NCBI RefSeq assembly: GCF_900177295.1
Contig: NZ_FWZX01000014.1
Span: 62,001-126,000 of the forward strand
DNA: 64,000 bases
Source: Tistlia consotensis USBA 355
GTDB lineage: Bacteria > Pseudomonadota > Alphaproteobacteria > Kiloniellales > DSM-21159
Direction: 5' to 3'
Under the pieces are notes generated by a model. The model made no database searches. It worked only from the letters and a program-made list of their open reading frames with translations, and had not been told where the DNA came from. The position numbers and the translations under genes were made by a program. This document shows positions 9,439-18,790 of the stretch, in pieces; within the stretch, counting starts at the first letter, position 1, and every line of letters begins with the position of its first letter.

Positions 9439-10649
9439 GCGAGGCCGAGCGGAGCAACCGGCCGGAACGGCCGATCTACCTCGACTACCAGGCGACCACG
9501 CCGACCGACCCCCGGGTCGTCGAGCTGATGCTGCCGCTCTTCACCGAGGAGTTCGGCAATCCGCACAGCGAGGACCACGAGCTCGGCCGGCGCGTCGCGG
9601 CGCTGGTCGAGACGGCGCGCGGCGAGGTCGCCCGGCTGATCGGCGCGGAGGCGCGCGAGCTGGTCTTCACCTCCGGCGCCACCGAGTCCAACAACCTGGC
9701 GATCAAGGGCGGCGCCCGCTTCCGCCGGGCCCATGAGGGCCGGGGCCACGTCGTCACCCTGGCGACCGAGCACAAGTGCGTCCTGGAATCGGTCAAGGCC
9801 CTGGGCCGCGAGGGCTTCGAGGTCGAGTTCCTGCCGGTCCGCGAGAACGGCCTGGTCGATCTCGAGCGCCTGGCGGCGGCGCTGCGCGACGACACGGCCC
9901 TGGTCTCGGTCATGGCGGTCAACAACGAGATCGGCGTGATCCAGCCGCTCGCCGAGATCGGCGCGCTGACCCGGGCGAAGGGCATCTGGCTGCACTGCGA
10001 CGCGGCCCAGGCGGTCGGCAAGATCCCGATCGACGTCGACGCGCTCGGCATCGACCTGCTGTCGATCTCCGGCCACAAGCTCTATGGTCCCAAGGGCATC
10101 GGCGCGCTCTACGTCCGGCGCCGGCCGCGGGTCCGCCTGGAGCCGCTGTTCGACGGCGGCGGGCAGGAGCGGGGCCTGCGCTCGGGGACCCTGCCGGCGC
10201 CGCTCTGCGTCGGCCTCGGCGAGGCCTGCCGACTGGCCGGCCTGGAGATGGCCGAGGAGGCCGAGCGCCTGACCGTGCTGCGCGAGCGCTTCCTGGCCGG
10301 GCTGAGGGCGCGCCTGGCGGGGGTCGCGCTCAACGGCGACCCGGAGCGGCGCATCCCGGGCAACCTCAACCTCTCCTTCGAGGGAGTGGATACCCAGGAG
10401 CTGCTCGACCACCTGGTCGGCGTCGCCGCCTCCAGCGGCAGCGCCTGCAGCAGCGCCGCGGTCGAGCCCTCCTACGTCGTCCAGGCGCTCGGCCTGCCCG
10501 ACTGGCGCACGCGCAGCGCCATCCGGGTCGGCTTCGGCCGCTTCACGACCGGCGGCGAGGTCGAGCGGGCGGCCGGGATTCTCGCGGAGACGGTCGCCAG
10601 CCTGCGGGCCCGTCATGCTGAATCCGGAGGCGAGTCCGCGGCGGAATAG
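9435..10649 (+). CDS. iscS: Cysteine desulfurase IscS-like (second copy)
   Basis: 404-residue PLP-dependent desulfurase supplying persulfide sulfur for Fe-S clusters and thio-tRNA. The N-terminal YLDYQATTPTDPRV, ATESNN (82-87), ATEHKC (110-115), Schiff-base K215 in SGHKLYGPKG and catalytic C338 in ASSGSACSSAA are all those of the IscS group. Coupled to the previous desulfurase by a 4-nt overlap. In many relatives iscU or suf genes follow here; here a ferredoxin gene follows 138 bp later. A possible sulfur client, mnmA, lies about 6.6 kb downstream. Confidence 0.92.
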   Translation: MSEAERSNRPERPIYLDYQATTPTDPRVVELMLPLFTEEFGNPHSEDHELGRRVAALVETARGEVARLIGAEARELVFTSGATESNNLAIKGGARFRRAHEGRGHVVTLATEHKCVLESVKALGREGFEVEFLPVRENGLVDLERLAAALRDDTALVSVMAVNNEIGVIQPLAEIGALTRAKGIWLHCDAAQAVGKIPIDVDALGIDLLSISGHKLYGPKGIGALYVRRRPRVRLEPLFDGGGQERGLRSGTLPAPLCVGLGEACRLAGLEMAEEAERLTVLRERFLAGLRARLAGVALNGDPERRIPGNLNLSFEGVDTQELLDHLVGVAASSGSACSSAAVEPSYVVQALGLPDWRTRSAIRVGFGRFTTGGEVERAAGILAETVASLRARHAESGGESAAE

Positions 10650-10787
10650 CTGGGTCTTGGCGGAACGGCTTGTCGCCGTCTGGGGAGTCTGCTACCGACC
10701 CCGGCTGGTTCCCACATGGTCGGCATCACCGCCAACTCGAACCTGTGCGTCATCGATTCGGGCTCCGGCCCAGAGGAACAGTCCGCC

Positions 10788-11120
10788 ATGCCGAAAATGG
10801 TCTTCATCGAACGGGACGGTAACCGGAAGGAAGTCGATGCGCCGGTGGGCCTGTCCGTTCTGGAGATCGCGCACCGCAACGACGTCGACATCGAGGGCGC
10901 CTGCGAGGGCTCGCTGGCCTGCTCGACCTGCCACGTCATCGTCGCGCCCGAATGGTACGAGCGGCTCAAGGAGCCGAGCGAGGACGAGGAGGACATGCTC
11001 GACCTCGCCTTCGACCTGCAGAAGACCTCGCGACTCGGCTGCCAGCTGATCATGACCGAGGAACTCGACGGCCTGACCGTCGCCTTGCCGGGCGAGACCC
11101 GCAACATGCTGCTCGAGTAG
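10788..11120 (+). CDS. fdx: Adrenodoxin-type [2Fe-2S] ferredoxin
   Basis: A 110-residue electron carrier of the Isc/adrenodoxin class. Cys39, Cys45, Cys48 ([12 protein letters not shown]) and Cys85 (RLGCQL) give the C-x5-C-x2-C...C ligand pattern; the acidic stretch [13 protein letters not shown] is the usual partner-docking region. The start at 10788 is preceded by AGAGGA at good spacing and gives the common MPKMVFIE N-terminus; a longer in-frame start would add 24 unrelated residues. Position after iscS fits the role of supplying electrons for cluster assembly. Confidence 0.92.
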   Translation: MPKMVFIERDGNRKEVDAPVGLSVLEIAHRNDVDIEGACEGSLACSTCHVIVAPEWYERLKEPSEDEEDMLDLAFDLQKTSRLGCQLIMTEELDGLTVALPGETRNMLLE

Positions 11121-11122
11121 CG

Positions 11123-11830
11123 GTGTCCGCCCCGCGCGATCCCCGGGGCGGCCTGTTCGGCGCCCTGACGGCGGCCTGTGGCGCCGACTGGCGGGCCTAC
11201 GTCGGGCATCCCTTCGTGCGCGGCCTCGCCGACGGCAGCCTGCCCGAGCGCTGCTTCCGGCACTACCTGGCCCAGGACTACCTCTTCCTCCTGCACTACA
11301 GCCGCGCCTGGTCCCTGGCGGTCGTCAAGTCCGACCGGCTCGACGACCTGCGCCAGTCGGCGGCGCTGGTCGACCTCCTGCTCAATCACGAGATCGCGCT
11401 GCACGTCGACTTCTGCGGCGGCTGGGGCCTCGACGAGACGGCGCTGGCGGCGACCCCCGAGGCGCCGGCCAACCGCCTCTACACGCGCTACGTCATGGAC
11501 CGCGGCCTGGCCGGCGACCTGCTCGACCTGCTGGTCGCGCTGGCGCCCTGCGGCCTCGGCTATGCCGAAATCGGCCGGCGCCTGCTCGCCGACCCGGCGA
11601 CGAAGCGGGAGGGCAACCCCTACCTGCCGTGGATCGAGCTCTACGGCGGCGCCGAGTTCCAGGAGGGCGCGGCCGCCATGGCCGCGCAGCTCGACCGCGT
11701 CGCCGGCCGACGCGGCCTGACGCCGCCCTGGGACGGGAGCGCACGCTGGCCCTCGATCAGCGACACCTTCGCCACCGCGGTGCGGCTCGAGGTCGGCTTC
11801 TGGGACATGGGGCTGGCGCCGCCGGCCTGA
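11123..11830 (+). CDS. tenA: TenA/THI-4 family thiaminase II-like protein
   Basis: Probably hydrolyses aminopyrimidine breakdown products of thiamine for salvage. The 235-residue all-helical protein starts at GTG, 2 nt after the ferredoxin stop. It has the family motifs HPFVRGLADGSLP, YLAQDYLFL (residues 49-57) and, around residue 143, APCGLGYAEIG, which carries the catalytic Cys and general acid Glu of the TenA_C subtype. A C-terminal WLEVGF-like VRLEVGFWDMG matches the family end. No thiamine biosynthesis genes or TPP riboswitch are visible nearby, so its place here is probably by shared transcription. Confidence 0.88.
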   Translation: MSAPRDPRGGLFGALTAACGADWRAYVGHPFVRGLADGSLPERCFRHYLAQDYLFLLHYSRAWSLAVVKSDRLDDLRQSAALVDLLLNHEIALHVDFCGGWGLDETALAATPEAPANRLYTRYVMDRGLAGDLLDLLVALAPCGLGYAEIGRRLLADPATKREGNPYLPWIELYGGAEFQEGAAAMAAQLDRVAGRRGLTPPWDGSARWPSISDTFATAVRLEVGFWDMGLAPPA

Positions 11831-11877
11831 CCGCCCGCCCGCGGGGTCTCCTGCGGGCGCTTTCTCTTGAGGGATCC

Positions 11878-13227
11878 ATGGCGGATCGCGACCCCTATCG
11901 GCTGCTCGGCGGCCGGGTCGGAGAGCTGCTGCTGCGGCCCTGGTTCGACCGGGTCGCGCTGCGCTGGGTCGCCGGCCTCTATTTCCCGCTGTCGCGTGCC
12001 TGGGCCGCCGCGGCCGACGTCGACGGCCGGCCCGAGCGCTTCTGGGACGGTATCGGCGGTCCGCGCAGCGGCGGCCAGCGCCTGCTGGCGCGGCGGGCCC
12101 TCGGGGCGACGGCGGCGCGCCGGCGGCGCTACGAGGCTGCCGAGGCCGCGTTCCAGGCCGTGGCCTTCGGCGGCGCGGACGGCGACCTCGCCGGCGCGAC
12201 CGAGGCCCGGACCCGGGCGGCCCATCGCTTCATGGCGGCCCGCGGCCTGTTCCTGCCGCTGCACCTCGCCCGGCGCATCCCGCCGGTGCTGGCCGAGGTC
12301 GCGACGCCCGGCGAGGCGCTGGCCGCGCAGGCCGCGCGCCTGTCGGGTGCGGCGCCGCTCTGGCCGCCGCCCGAGCCGCGGCCGCTCGAGCGCTCGCGGG
12401 CCTTCGAGAGCGGCGGCGTCAGGACCTTCTGGCTGCGCTTCCGCTCGCCGGTTCTCGGCGACCTCTGCCAGGTCCGCGTCGAGGAGCCCTGCGGCCGGCC
12501 GGCGACCGGGACCGTTGTGTCCCTGCACGGCCTCGGCATGGAGAACGAGTTCTGGCGGGGCCTCGCCGACCCGCTGGCGCCGGAGGTGCCGCGCGGCCTG
12601 CGCGTGGTGCGGCCCGAGGGGCCGTGGCACGGCCGGCGGCGGCCGGCCGGGCGCTACGGCGGCGAGCCGATGCTCGGCCGCGGGCCGCTCGGCGTCGTCG
12701 AGCTGTTCCAGGCCTGGGTCGCCGAGGTCGCCCTGCTGATCGGCCACCTGCGCGCCGAATACGCGGAGCCGCTGGCGCTCGCGGGCGTCTCGATGGGCGC
12801 CCTGACCGCGCAGCTGCTGCTCTGCGCGGCGGCCGGCTGGCCGGCGCCGCTGACGCCGGACGCGGCCCTGCTGGTCGCGACCAGCGGCGCGCCCGGCGAG
12901 CTCGCCGAGCGCGCCAGCCTGGGGCGGGCCCTCGGCATGCCCGCCGCCGTGCGGGCCGCCGGCTGGGACGAGGCGAGCCTGTCCCGCATCGAGCCGCTGC
13001 TGACCCCGCTCGGTGAGCCGGCGTTGCCGCCGGAGCGGATCGTCATGCTGCTCGGTGCCGTCGACGAGCTGGTGCCCTTCGCCGGCGGCCTGGCCCTGGC
13101 GCGGCGCTGGCGCCTGTCCGAGCAGAACCTCTTCGTGCGCCGCCAGGGCCATTTCGCCGTCTCGCTCGGCCTGCTGGCCGACAAGGCGCCGATCGGGCGG
13201 CTGCTCGCGGCGATGGGGCAGGGCTGA
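11878..13227 (+). CDS. Alpha/beta hydrolase, ABHD18-like
   Basis: A 449-residue protein with a large N-terminal helical region and a C-terminal hydrolase fold. A lid or scaffold segment of about 190 residues precedes VSLHGLGMENEFW (oxyanion region). The nucleophile elbow is GVSMG with Ser305, the acid is likely Asp396 (GAVDELVPF) and the base His425 (QGHFAVSLG). This order and spacing resembles the ABHD18/DUF2048 group, whose bacterial substrates are unknown. GAGGGA lies just before the ATG. Follows tenA in the same direction by 47 bp. Confidence 0.65.
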   Translation: MADRDPYRLLGGRVGELLLRPWFDRVALRWVAGLYFPLSRAWAAAADVDGRPERFWDGIGGPRSGGQRLLARRALGATAARRRRYEAAEAAFQAVAFGGADGDLAGATEARTRAAHRFMAARGLFLPLHLARRIPPVLAEVATPGEALAAQAARLSGAAPLWPPPEPRPLERSRAFESGGVRTFWLRFRSPVLGDLCQVRVEEPCGRPATGTVVSLHGLGMENEFWRGLADPLAPEVPRGLRVVRPEGPWHGRRRPAGRYGGEPMLGRGPLGVVELFQAWVAEVALLIGHLRAEYAEPLALAGVSMGALTAQLLLCAAAGWPAPLTPDAALLVATSGAPGELAERASLGRALGMPAAVRAAGWDEASLSRIEPLLTPLGEPALPPERIVMLLGAVDELVPFAGGLALARRWRLSEQNLFVRRQGHFAVSLGLLADKAPIGRLLAAMGQG

Positions 13228-13310
13228 CCGCCGCGGACCGTCGGCCGCCCGCTCGTCACGGCCGGCAAGAGCTGTCGAGCATCGGTTCAACCATGACGCT
13301 TGTGCGGAAG

Positions 13311-13328
13311 ATGACAAAAATATGACAA
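13311..13328. promoter_or_regulatory. PHO-box-like direct repeat (7-4-7)
   Basis: Two exact copies of ATGACAA (13311-13317, 13322-13328) are spaced by AAAT, an 11-bp period. On the minus strand this reads TTGTCAT-N4-TTGTCAT, one base per half from the PhoB consensus CTGTCAT. It lies 54 bp upstream of the binding-protein start. The orientation is opposite to the usual one relative to the downstream operon. Confidence 0.5.
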
Positions 13329-13381
13329 TCGCCCCGATGGCCCGGCGCGGACGACCGGGCCCGCAACGGGAGGGATGTCTC

Positions 13382-14410
13382 ATGACGGTTTCCGTTCTGC
13401 CGCGGGGCCTGCGGGGTGCGCTGGCCGTTGCCGCGCTCGCCCTGTTCGCCGGGAGCGCTCCGGCGCAGGCCGGCAAGATCACGGTCTACACCTCCTACGA
13501 GGAGGACGAACTGGCCGCCTTCCTCGACAAGGCCAAGAAGGACCTGCCGGACATCGAGGTCGACGTGCTGCGCCTGTCGACCGGCGACCTGCGCGCCCGC
13601 ATGCTCGCCGAGGCCTCGAACCCGAAGCACGACGTGATCTGGGGCTGGGCCGCGACCTCGATGGTCGACCCGCGCATCCTCGGGATGCTCGAGCCCTACG
13701 AGGCGAAGGGCCTCGACAAGGTGCCGGCGCGCTTCCGGGATGCCCAGAACCGCTGGTTCGCGACGACCGGCTACATGGGCGCGTTCTGCGTCAACAACGA
13801 GATCATGAAGGCCGAGAACCTGCCGATGCCGGCGACCTGGCAGGACCTGCTGAAGCCCGAGTACAAGGGCCGCCTGGTGATGCCGAACCCGGCGAGCTCG
13901 GGCACCGGCTACCTGCACGTCGCCTCGATCCTGCAGATGATGGGCGAGGACAAGGGCTGGGCCTTCCTCGACGCGCTCGACAAGAACATGGCGCAGTACA
14001 TCAAGAGCGGCTCCAAGCCCTGCAACGTCGCCAGCGCCGGCGAGTACGCGATCGGCATCTCCTTCGCGCTGCGCGCCATCAAGAACATCGAGGAGGGCTA
14101 TCCGATCACCATGGTCGTGCCGAGCGAGGGCGCCGGCCACGAGCTGGAGGCGGCGGCCCTGATGAAGAGCTCGCAGAACAAGGCCGACGCCAGGCGCTTC
14201 CTCGACTGGATCCTGACCAGGGCGGCGGCCGACGAGTACAACAACTGGAAGTCGATCGTGACGATGTCCGATCGCGTCATGCCCGAGCGCTTCATGAAGG
14301 CGGGGCTGCCGGCCGACATCTCGACCGTGCTGTTCGACGTCGACTACGCCTGGGCGGCGGAGAACCGCGACCGCATCGTCGCCGAGTGGCAGAAGCGCTA
14401 CGAGAAGTAG
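13382..14410 (+). CDS. ABC transporter substrate-binding protein, aminoethylphosphonate type
   Basis: A 342-residue periplasmic solute-binding protein of the iron/polyamine/phosphonate superfamily. The signal peptide (about 29 residues, ending AQAG) is followed by KITVYTSYEEDELAAFL, the start typical of Fe3+- and 2-aminoethylphosphonate-binding proteins. RLSTGDLRARMLAEASNPKHDVIWG and PNPASSGTGYLH (anion-binding loop) fit the PhnS2-like group. The start at 13382 is preceded by GGGAGGG; an upstream in-frame ATG lacks such a site. It heads a three-gene importer with the ATPase and a fused permease. The upstream PHO-like repeat supports a phosphonate or phosphate-ester ligand, though iron is not excluded. 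Confidence 0.8.
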   Translation: MTVSVLPRGLRGALAVAALALFAGSAPAQAGKITVYTSYEEDELAAFLDKAKKDLPDIEVDVLRLSTGDLRARMLAEASNPKHDVIWGWAATSMVDPRILGMLEPYEAKGLDKVPARFRDAQNRWFATTGYMGAFCVNNEIMKAENLPMPATWQDLLKPEYKGRLVMPNPASSGTGYLHVASILQMMGEDKGWAFLDALDKNMAQYIKSGSKPCNVASAGEYAIGISFALRAIKNIEEGYPITMVVPSEGAGHELEAAALMKSSQNKADARRFLDWILTRAAADEYNNWKSIVTMSDRVMPERFMKAGLPADISTVLFDVDYAWAAENRDRIVAEWQKRYEK

Positions 14411-14506
14411 GCGCTCACGGCCAAGGCCGAGGGCGGCGGAGCAGCCGGTCCGCTCCGCCGTCCGCGCGGCTTCCGATCGCCTGAGATCGCCGAGCGGGGA
14501 ATCCGA

Positions 14507-15526
14507 ATGTTTCTCGAACTGCGCAGCGTCACCAAGCGCTTCGGCGGCGTCGCCGCCGTCGACCACGTCGACCTCGACATCGAGGCCGGCGAGTTCATCT
14601 GCTTCCTTGGGCCGTCGGGCTGCGGCAAGACCACCCTGCTGCGCCTGATCGCCGGGCTGGAGAGCCTCGACGAGGGCGCGATCCTCCTGCGCGGCAGCGA
14701 CCTCGGGCAGCTGCCGGCGCGCAAGCGGAACTTCGGCGTCGTCTTCCAGTCCTATTCGCTGTTCCCCGGCATGACCGTCGCGCGCAACGTCGCCTACGGC
14801 CTGGCCTGCCGGAAGTGGCCGCGTCGCGAGATCGAGGCGCGGGTCGACGAGATGCTCGACCTGGTCCACCTGCGCGACCAGGCCGGCAAGTATCCCCACG
14901 AGCTGTCCGGCGGCATGCAGCAGCGCGTCGCCCTGGCGCGCGCGCTGGCGCCCGAGCCGGCGGTACTGCTGCTCGACGAGCCGCTGTCGGCGCTCGACGC
15001 CAAGGTCCGCGAGACCCTGCGCAGCGAGATCCGCGACCTGCAGAAGCGGCTCGGCATCACCACGATCATGGTCACCCACGACCAGGACGAGGCCATGGAG
15101 ATGGCCGACCGCATCCTGGTCATGAACCGCGGGCGGATCGAGCAGGTCGGCGTCGCCCAGGATCTCTACCGGCGGCCGGCCACGCGCTTCGTCGGCGAGT
15201 TCATCGGCCGCCTCAACGTCCTGGAGCGCGAGCGCTGGGGCGACCTGCTGCCGCCCGCCGGGGACCTCTCGGAGGCGCTGCTGGCGATCCGTCCGGAACA
15301 CGTCCGGCTGCTCGCGGCCGACGAGGCGCCGGCCGGTCCGGTGGTCGAGGGCAGGGTGCGCAAGGTCGCCTTCCTCGGCAACATGACCCGGCTGCTCGTC
15401 GAGGCCGACGCCGGGCTGGTCGAGATCGAGGTGCACGGCCCGCTCCAGCAGGGCGAGGTCGGCGAGACCCTGCGCTTCGTGCTGCCGGGCGAGCACCTCA
15501 GCGCCGTTTCGGCCGGGCCGAGATGA
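14507..15526 (+). CDS. ABC transporter ATP-binding protein, aminoethylphosphonate/iron type
   Basis: A 339-residue cytoplasmic ATPase powering the importer. Walker A GPSGCGKTT, Q-loop VVFQSYSLFPGM, signature LSGGMQQR, Walker B LLLDEPLSALD and the switch His in VTHDQDEAMEMAD are all intact. From about residue 240 a TOBE-type regulatory domain follows (LAIRPEHVRLL). It belongs to the spermidine/iron/phosphonate ATPase group. The stop overlaps the permease start as ATGA, so ATPase and permease are translationally coupled. Confidence 0.9.
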   Translation: MFLELRSVTKRFGGVAAVDHVDLDIEAGEFICFLGPSGCGKTTLLRLIAGLESLDEGAILLRGSDLGQLPARKRNFGVVFQSYSLFPGMTVARNVAYGLACRKWPRREIEARVDEMLDLVHLRDQAGKYPHELSGGMQQRVALARALAPEPAVLLLDEPLSALDAKVRETLRSEIRDLQKRLGITTIMVTHDQDEAMEMADRILVMNRGRIEQVGVAQDLYRRPATRFVGEFIGRLNVLERERWGDLLPPAGDLSEALLAIRPEHVRLLAADEAPAGPVVEGRVRKVAFLGNMTRLLVEADAGLVEIEVHGPLQQGEVGETLRFVLPGEHLSAVSAGPR

Positions 15527-17196
15527 GCCTGGCAGGCCCGCGGCCCGGCCGCGCCGCCCTCGACGCCGACCGGCTGCTGCTGGCCGGCCTCGCCGGCGGC
15601 GCCACGCTGCTGCTCGTCGTCTTCGTCGTGCTGCCGCTCTGGGGCATCCTCGGCTACTCGCTGGTCACGCCGGACGGCCTCGGGCTCGGCAACTACGCGC
15701 GCTACTTCGGCGATCCGCGCTTCGTCGGCATCATCGGCAACACCTTCACGGTGGCGCTCAGCGTGACTGCGGCGACGATCCTGCTGGCCTACGGCTTCGC
15801 CTACGCCCTGCAGCGCACGACCATGAGGCTGAAGCCGCTGCTCCGGCTGGTCGCCCTGCTGCCGATCTTCTCGCCCTCGCTGGTCCAGGCGCTCGGCCTG
15901 CAGTTCCTGCTCGGCCGCAACGGCCTGATCAACCGCAGCTTCGGCACGGAGATCGACGTCTACGGCTTCTGGGGCATCTTCCTCGCCGACCTGCTCTACG
16001 CCTTCCCACACGCCTTCCTGATCCTTTCGACGGCGCTCGCGGTCGGCGCCCAGCGGCTCTACGAATCGGCCGAGACGCTGGGCGCCTCCTCCTGGCGCAG
16101 CTTCCGGACCGTGACCCTGCCGGCGACACGCTACGGCATCGCCTCGGCGGTCTTCGTGGTCTTCACCATCGTCATCACCGACTTCGGCAACCCGGTGGTG
16201 ATCGGCGGCAACTACGGCGTCCTGGCGGTCGAGATCTACAACCAGGTCTCCGGCCAGGCGAACTTCTCCATGGGGGCCGTGATCGGCGTGCTGCTGCTGC
16301 TGCCGGCGGCCCTGGCGGTGCTCGCCGAGCGCTGGATCGCCCGGCACCAGCACGCCTCGGTGAGCGCCCAGTCGGTGCCCCTGAAGCCGCGGCCGAACCG
16401 CCGGCGCGACGCGCTCTGGCTGGCCTACTGCCTGCTGGTCGCGGCCGCCCTCCTCGCGGTCGTCGCGATCGTCGTCTACGCCAGCTTCGTCCGGCTCTGG
16501 CCCTACAACCTGTCGCTCAGCCTGCGCCACTACGCCTTCGACGTGCAGAACGGCATCGCGCCGCTCTGGACCTCGGTCGAGGTGGCGCTGGTCACCGCGG
16601 CGATCGCGGTCGTCGTCGTCACGCTCGCCGCCTACGCCAACCACCAGCTCTCGGGCGGCCTGAAGCGGCCGCTCTACTTCCTGGCGATCCTGCCGGCGGC
16701 GGTGCCGGGCATGGTGCTCGGCCTCGGCTACATCCTGGCCTTCAACGATCCGGCCAATCCGGTCTATGCGATCTACGACACGATCCTGATCATCGCGGCC
16801 TGCAACATCTACCACTACCACGCCCAGGGCTTCCTGCTGGCGACCACCAACATGAAGCAGATCAGCCGGACCTTCGAGGAGGCTTCGGCGACGCTCGGCG
16901 CCAGCCGGCTGACGACGCTGCTGCGCGTCACCCTGCCGATGATCTGGCCGACCGTGCTGGGGGTCGGCGTGTTCTTCTTCATGCGCGCCATGGTCACGCT
17001 CTCGGCGGTGATCTTCCTGATCACGCCCTCGACCCAGCTGGCCGCCGTCTCGGTGCTCTACCTCGACGACCGCGGCGCGCTCAACCAGGCGGCGGCCTTC
17101 GCGGTCTGCATCATGGCGACGGTGATCGGCGTCCTGCTGCTGACCCAGGGGGCACTGCGCCTGGCCGGCATCCGGGGCGTCAGCCTGATCCGCTGA
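15523..17196 (+). CDS. ABC transporter permease, two fused permease domains
   Basis: A 557-residue inner-membrane protein made of two tandem BPD_transp_1 domains, each with about six membrane helices. The two cytoplasmic EAA loops that contact the ATPase are visible as ESAETLGASSWRSFRTV and EASATLGASRLTTLLRV. Fusion of both permease halves is characteristic of the Fe3+ and 2-aminoethylphosphonate (PhnU-like) systems. It completes the importer; no phosphonate-degrading enzymes (phnW, phnX) are seen in the window. Confidence 0.88.
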   Translation: MSLAGPRPGRAALDADRLLLAGLAGGATLLLVVFVVLPLWGILGYSLVTPDGLGLGNYARYFGDPRFVGIIGNTFTVALSVTAATILLAYGFAYALQRTTMRLKPLLRLVALLPIFSPSLVQALGLQFLLGRNGLINRSFGTEIDVYGFWGIFLADLLYAFPHAFLILSTALAVGAQRLYESAETLGASSWRSFRTVTLPATRYGIASAVFVVFTIVITDFGNPVVIGGNYGVLAVEIYNQVSGQANFSMGAVIGVLLLLPAALAVLAERWIARHQHASVSAQSVPLKPRPNRRRDALWLAYCLLVAAALLAVVAIVVYASFVRLWPYNLSLSLRHYAFDVQNGIAPLWTSVEVALVTAAIAVVVVTLAAYANHQLSGGLKRPLYFLAILPAAVPGMVLGLGYILAFNDPANPVYAIYDTILIIAACNIYHYHAQGFLLATTNMKQISRTFEEASATLGASRLTTLLRVTLPMIWPTVLGVGVFFFMRAMVTLSAVIFLITPSTQLAAVSVLYLDDRGALNQAAAFAVCIMATVIGVLLLTQGALRLAGIRGVSLIR

Positions 17197-17253
17197 CGCC
17201 CTTCCGGGCGCCGCCGGTTGCACGCGGGCGGCCGCTGCCTTAAGTCCTCGGCC

Positions 17254-18408
17254 ATGACCGCTCCGCTCGCCAGCCTGCCGACCCTCGACCTCGGCCTGCC
17301 GAAGGGCGCCCGCGTCGTCGTCGCCATGTCCGGCGGCGTCGATTCCTCGGTGACCGCGGCGCTGGTCCGGGCCGCGGGCTACGAGGCGGTCGGCATCACG
17401 CTGCAGCTCTACGACCAGGGGGCGGCGCTGCGCAAGGCGGGCGCCTGCTGCGCCGGCCAGGACATCTACGACGCCCGGCGGGTCGCCGAGCGGCTCGGCA
17501 TCCCGCACTACGTGCTCGATTACGAGAGCCGCTTCCGCGAGGCGGTGATCGAGGACTTCGCCGACAGCTATCTCGCCGGCGCGACGCCGATCCCCTGCGT
17601 GCGCTGCAACCAGCGGGTCAAGTTCCGCGACCTGCTGGAGACCGCGCGCGAGCTGGGCGCGGCGGCGCTGGCGACCGGCCACTACGTGCGCCGCGTCGAA
17701 GGCCCGGCCGGTGCCGAGCTGCACGCCGCCGCCGAGGACGCGCGCGACCAGAGCTACTTCCTCTTCGCGACCACCGCCGGCCAGCTCGACTTCCTGCGCT
17801 TCCCGCTGGGCGAGCTGCCGAAGGACCAGGTGCGCGCCCTGGCCGGCCGGCTCGGCCTGCCGGTCGCGGCCAAGCCGGACAGCCAGGACATCTGCTTCGT
17901 GCCGAACGGCAACTACGCCGAGGTCGTCGCCAGGCTGCGGCCCGGCGCGGTCGAGCCCGGCGAGATCGTCGACCTCTCGGGCCGCGTGCTCGGCCGCCAC
18001 GAGGGCATCGTGCGCTACACCGTCGGCCAGCGCCGCGGCCTCGGCATCGGCGGCACCGAGGCGCCGCTCTACGTCGTGGCGCTGGACGCCGGGCGGCACC
18101 GCGTCGTCGTCGGACCCAAGGAGGCGCTGGCCCGCGACCGGGTGCGCCTCGAGTCCCTCAACTGGCTGGGCGGCGCCCTGCCGGCGGCGGGGCTGGCCTG
18201 CTCGGTCAAGCTGCGCTCGGCCCAGGCGCCGGCGCCCGGACGGGTGGCGCCCGACGGCGCGGGCGGCGCCCTGGTCAGCCTGGACCGGCCGCAGTACGGC
18301 GTGGCGCCGGGCCAGGCCGCGGTCTGCTACGACGGCAGCCGGCTGCTCGGCGGCGGCTGGATCGCCTCGACGGAGCTGTCGAAGGCGGCCCTCGACGCGG
18401 TCGCCTGA
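17254..18408 (+). CDS. mnmA: tRNA-specific 2-thiouridylase MnmA
   Basis: Thiolates U34 of tRNA-Lys, -Glu and -Gln using sulfur relayed from IscS. The 384-residue product has the PP-loop AMSGGVDSS at 24-32, the nucleophile Cys118 in [10 protein letters not shown] and the second catalytic Cys214 in [10 protein letters not shown]. The [19 protein letters not shown] and final beta-barrel segments are conserved. The start at 17254 gives a short N-terminal leader before the PP-loop; the longer alternative begins 12 codons earlier without a ribosome site. Ends 7 bp from the convergent toxin gene. Confidence 0.95.
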   Translation: MTAPLASLPTLDLGLPKGARVVVAMSGGVDSSVTAALVRAAGYEAVGITLQLYDQGAALRKAGACCAGQDIYDARRVAERLGIPHYVLDYESRFREAVIEDFADSYLAGATPIPCVRCNQRVKFRDLLETARELGAAALATGHYVRRVEGPAGAELHAAAEDARDQSYFLFATTAGQLDFLRFPLGELPKDQVRALAGRLGLPVAAKPDSQDICFVPNGNYAEVVARLRPGAVEPGEIVDLSGRVLGRHEGIVRYTVGQRRGLGIGGTEAPLYVVALDAGRHRVVVGPKEALARDRVRLESLNWLGGALPAAGLACSVKLRSAQAPAPGRVAPDGAGGALVSLDRPQYGVAPGQAAVCYDGSRLLGGGWIASTELSKAALDAVA

Positions 18409-18415
18409 AGGCCGT

Positions 18416-18790
18416 TCAGGAGATTCGCGGCAGGCCGATCTCGTCGAAGATCCGGTCGGAGGAGACCAGCGGCAGGCCTTCGACGCGGGCCTGCGCGGCG
18501 AGGATCCGGTCCCAGGGATCGCGATGGCCCCAATCCAGCAGCGCGGCCTCGCTGGCGTGGCGCGGCTCGATGGCCAGCAGGCCGAAGCCGCTCGCTGCCA
18601 CTGCCTCCGGCAGGCGCTCGATGCCCGGGAGCTTGCCGATCCGTCCCTTCCAGAGCAGCTCGTAGAGCGACGCCGCGCTGACCAGGGCGCTTCTGTCGGC
18701 CTCCTCGATCGCCGCCCGCGCGCCGGCCGACAGCTCCGGCGCGTCGAACAGCCACCAGACCAGGACGTGACTGTCGAGCAGGACGGCCAT
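18416..18790 (-). CDS. vapC: VapC-type PIN-domain toxin
   Basis: A 124-residue PIN nuclease, expected to cut tRNA or other RNA when not bound by its antitoxin. Acidic residues D6 (LLDSHVLVW), E44 (LYELLW), D91/D94 (HRDPWDRILAAQA) and D112 (SSDRIF) form the Mg2+ site. It belongs to the branch usually paired with Phd/YefM antitoxins. The start codon overlaps the antitoxin stop by one base (TGATG), so translation is coupled and antitoxin is made first. Confidence 0.9.
   Translation of the reverse strand: MAVLLDSHVLVWWLFDAPELSAGARAAIEEADRSALVSAASLYELLWKGRIGKLPGIERLPEAVAASGFGLLAIEPRHASEAALLDWGHRDPWDRILAAQARVEGLPLVSSDRIFDEIGLPRIS

Noticed and set aside
15166-18099. Very long (977-codon) minus-strand open frame
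   Set aside because: Lies opposite the importer genes and mnmA and has only low-complexity Gln/Arg/Asp-rich sequence; a shadow caused by high GC content.
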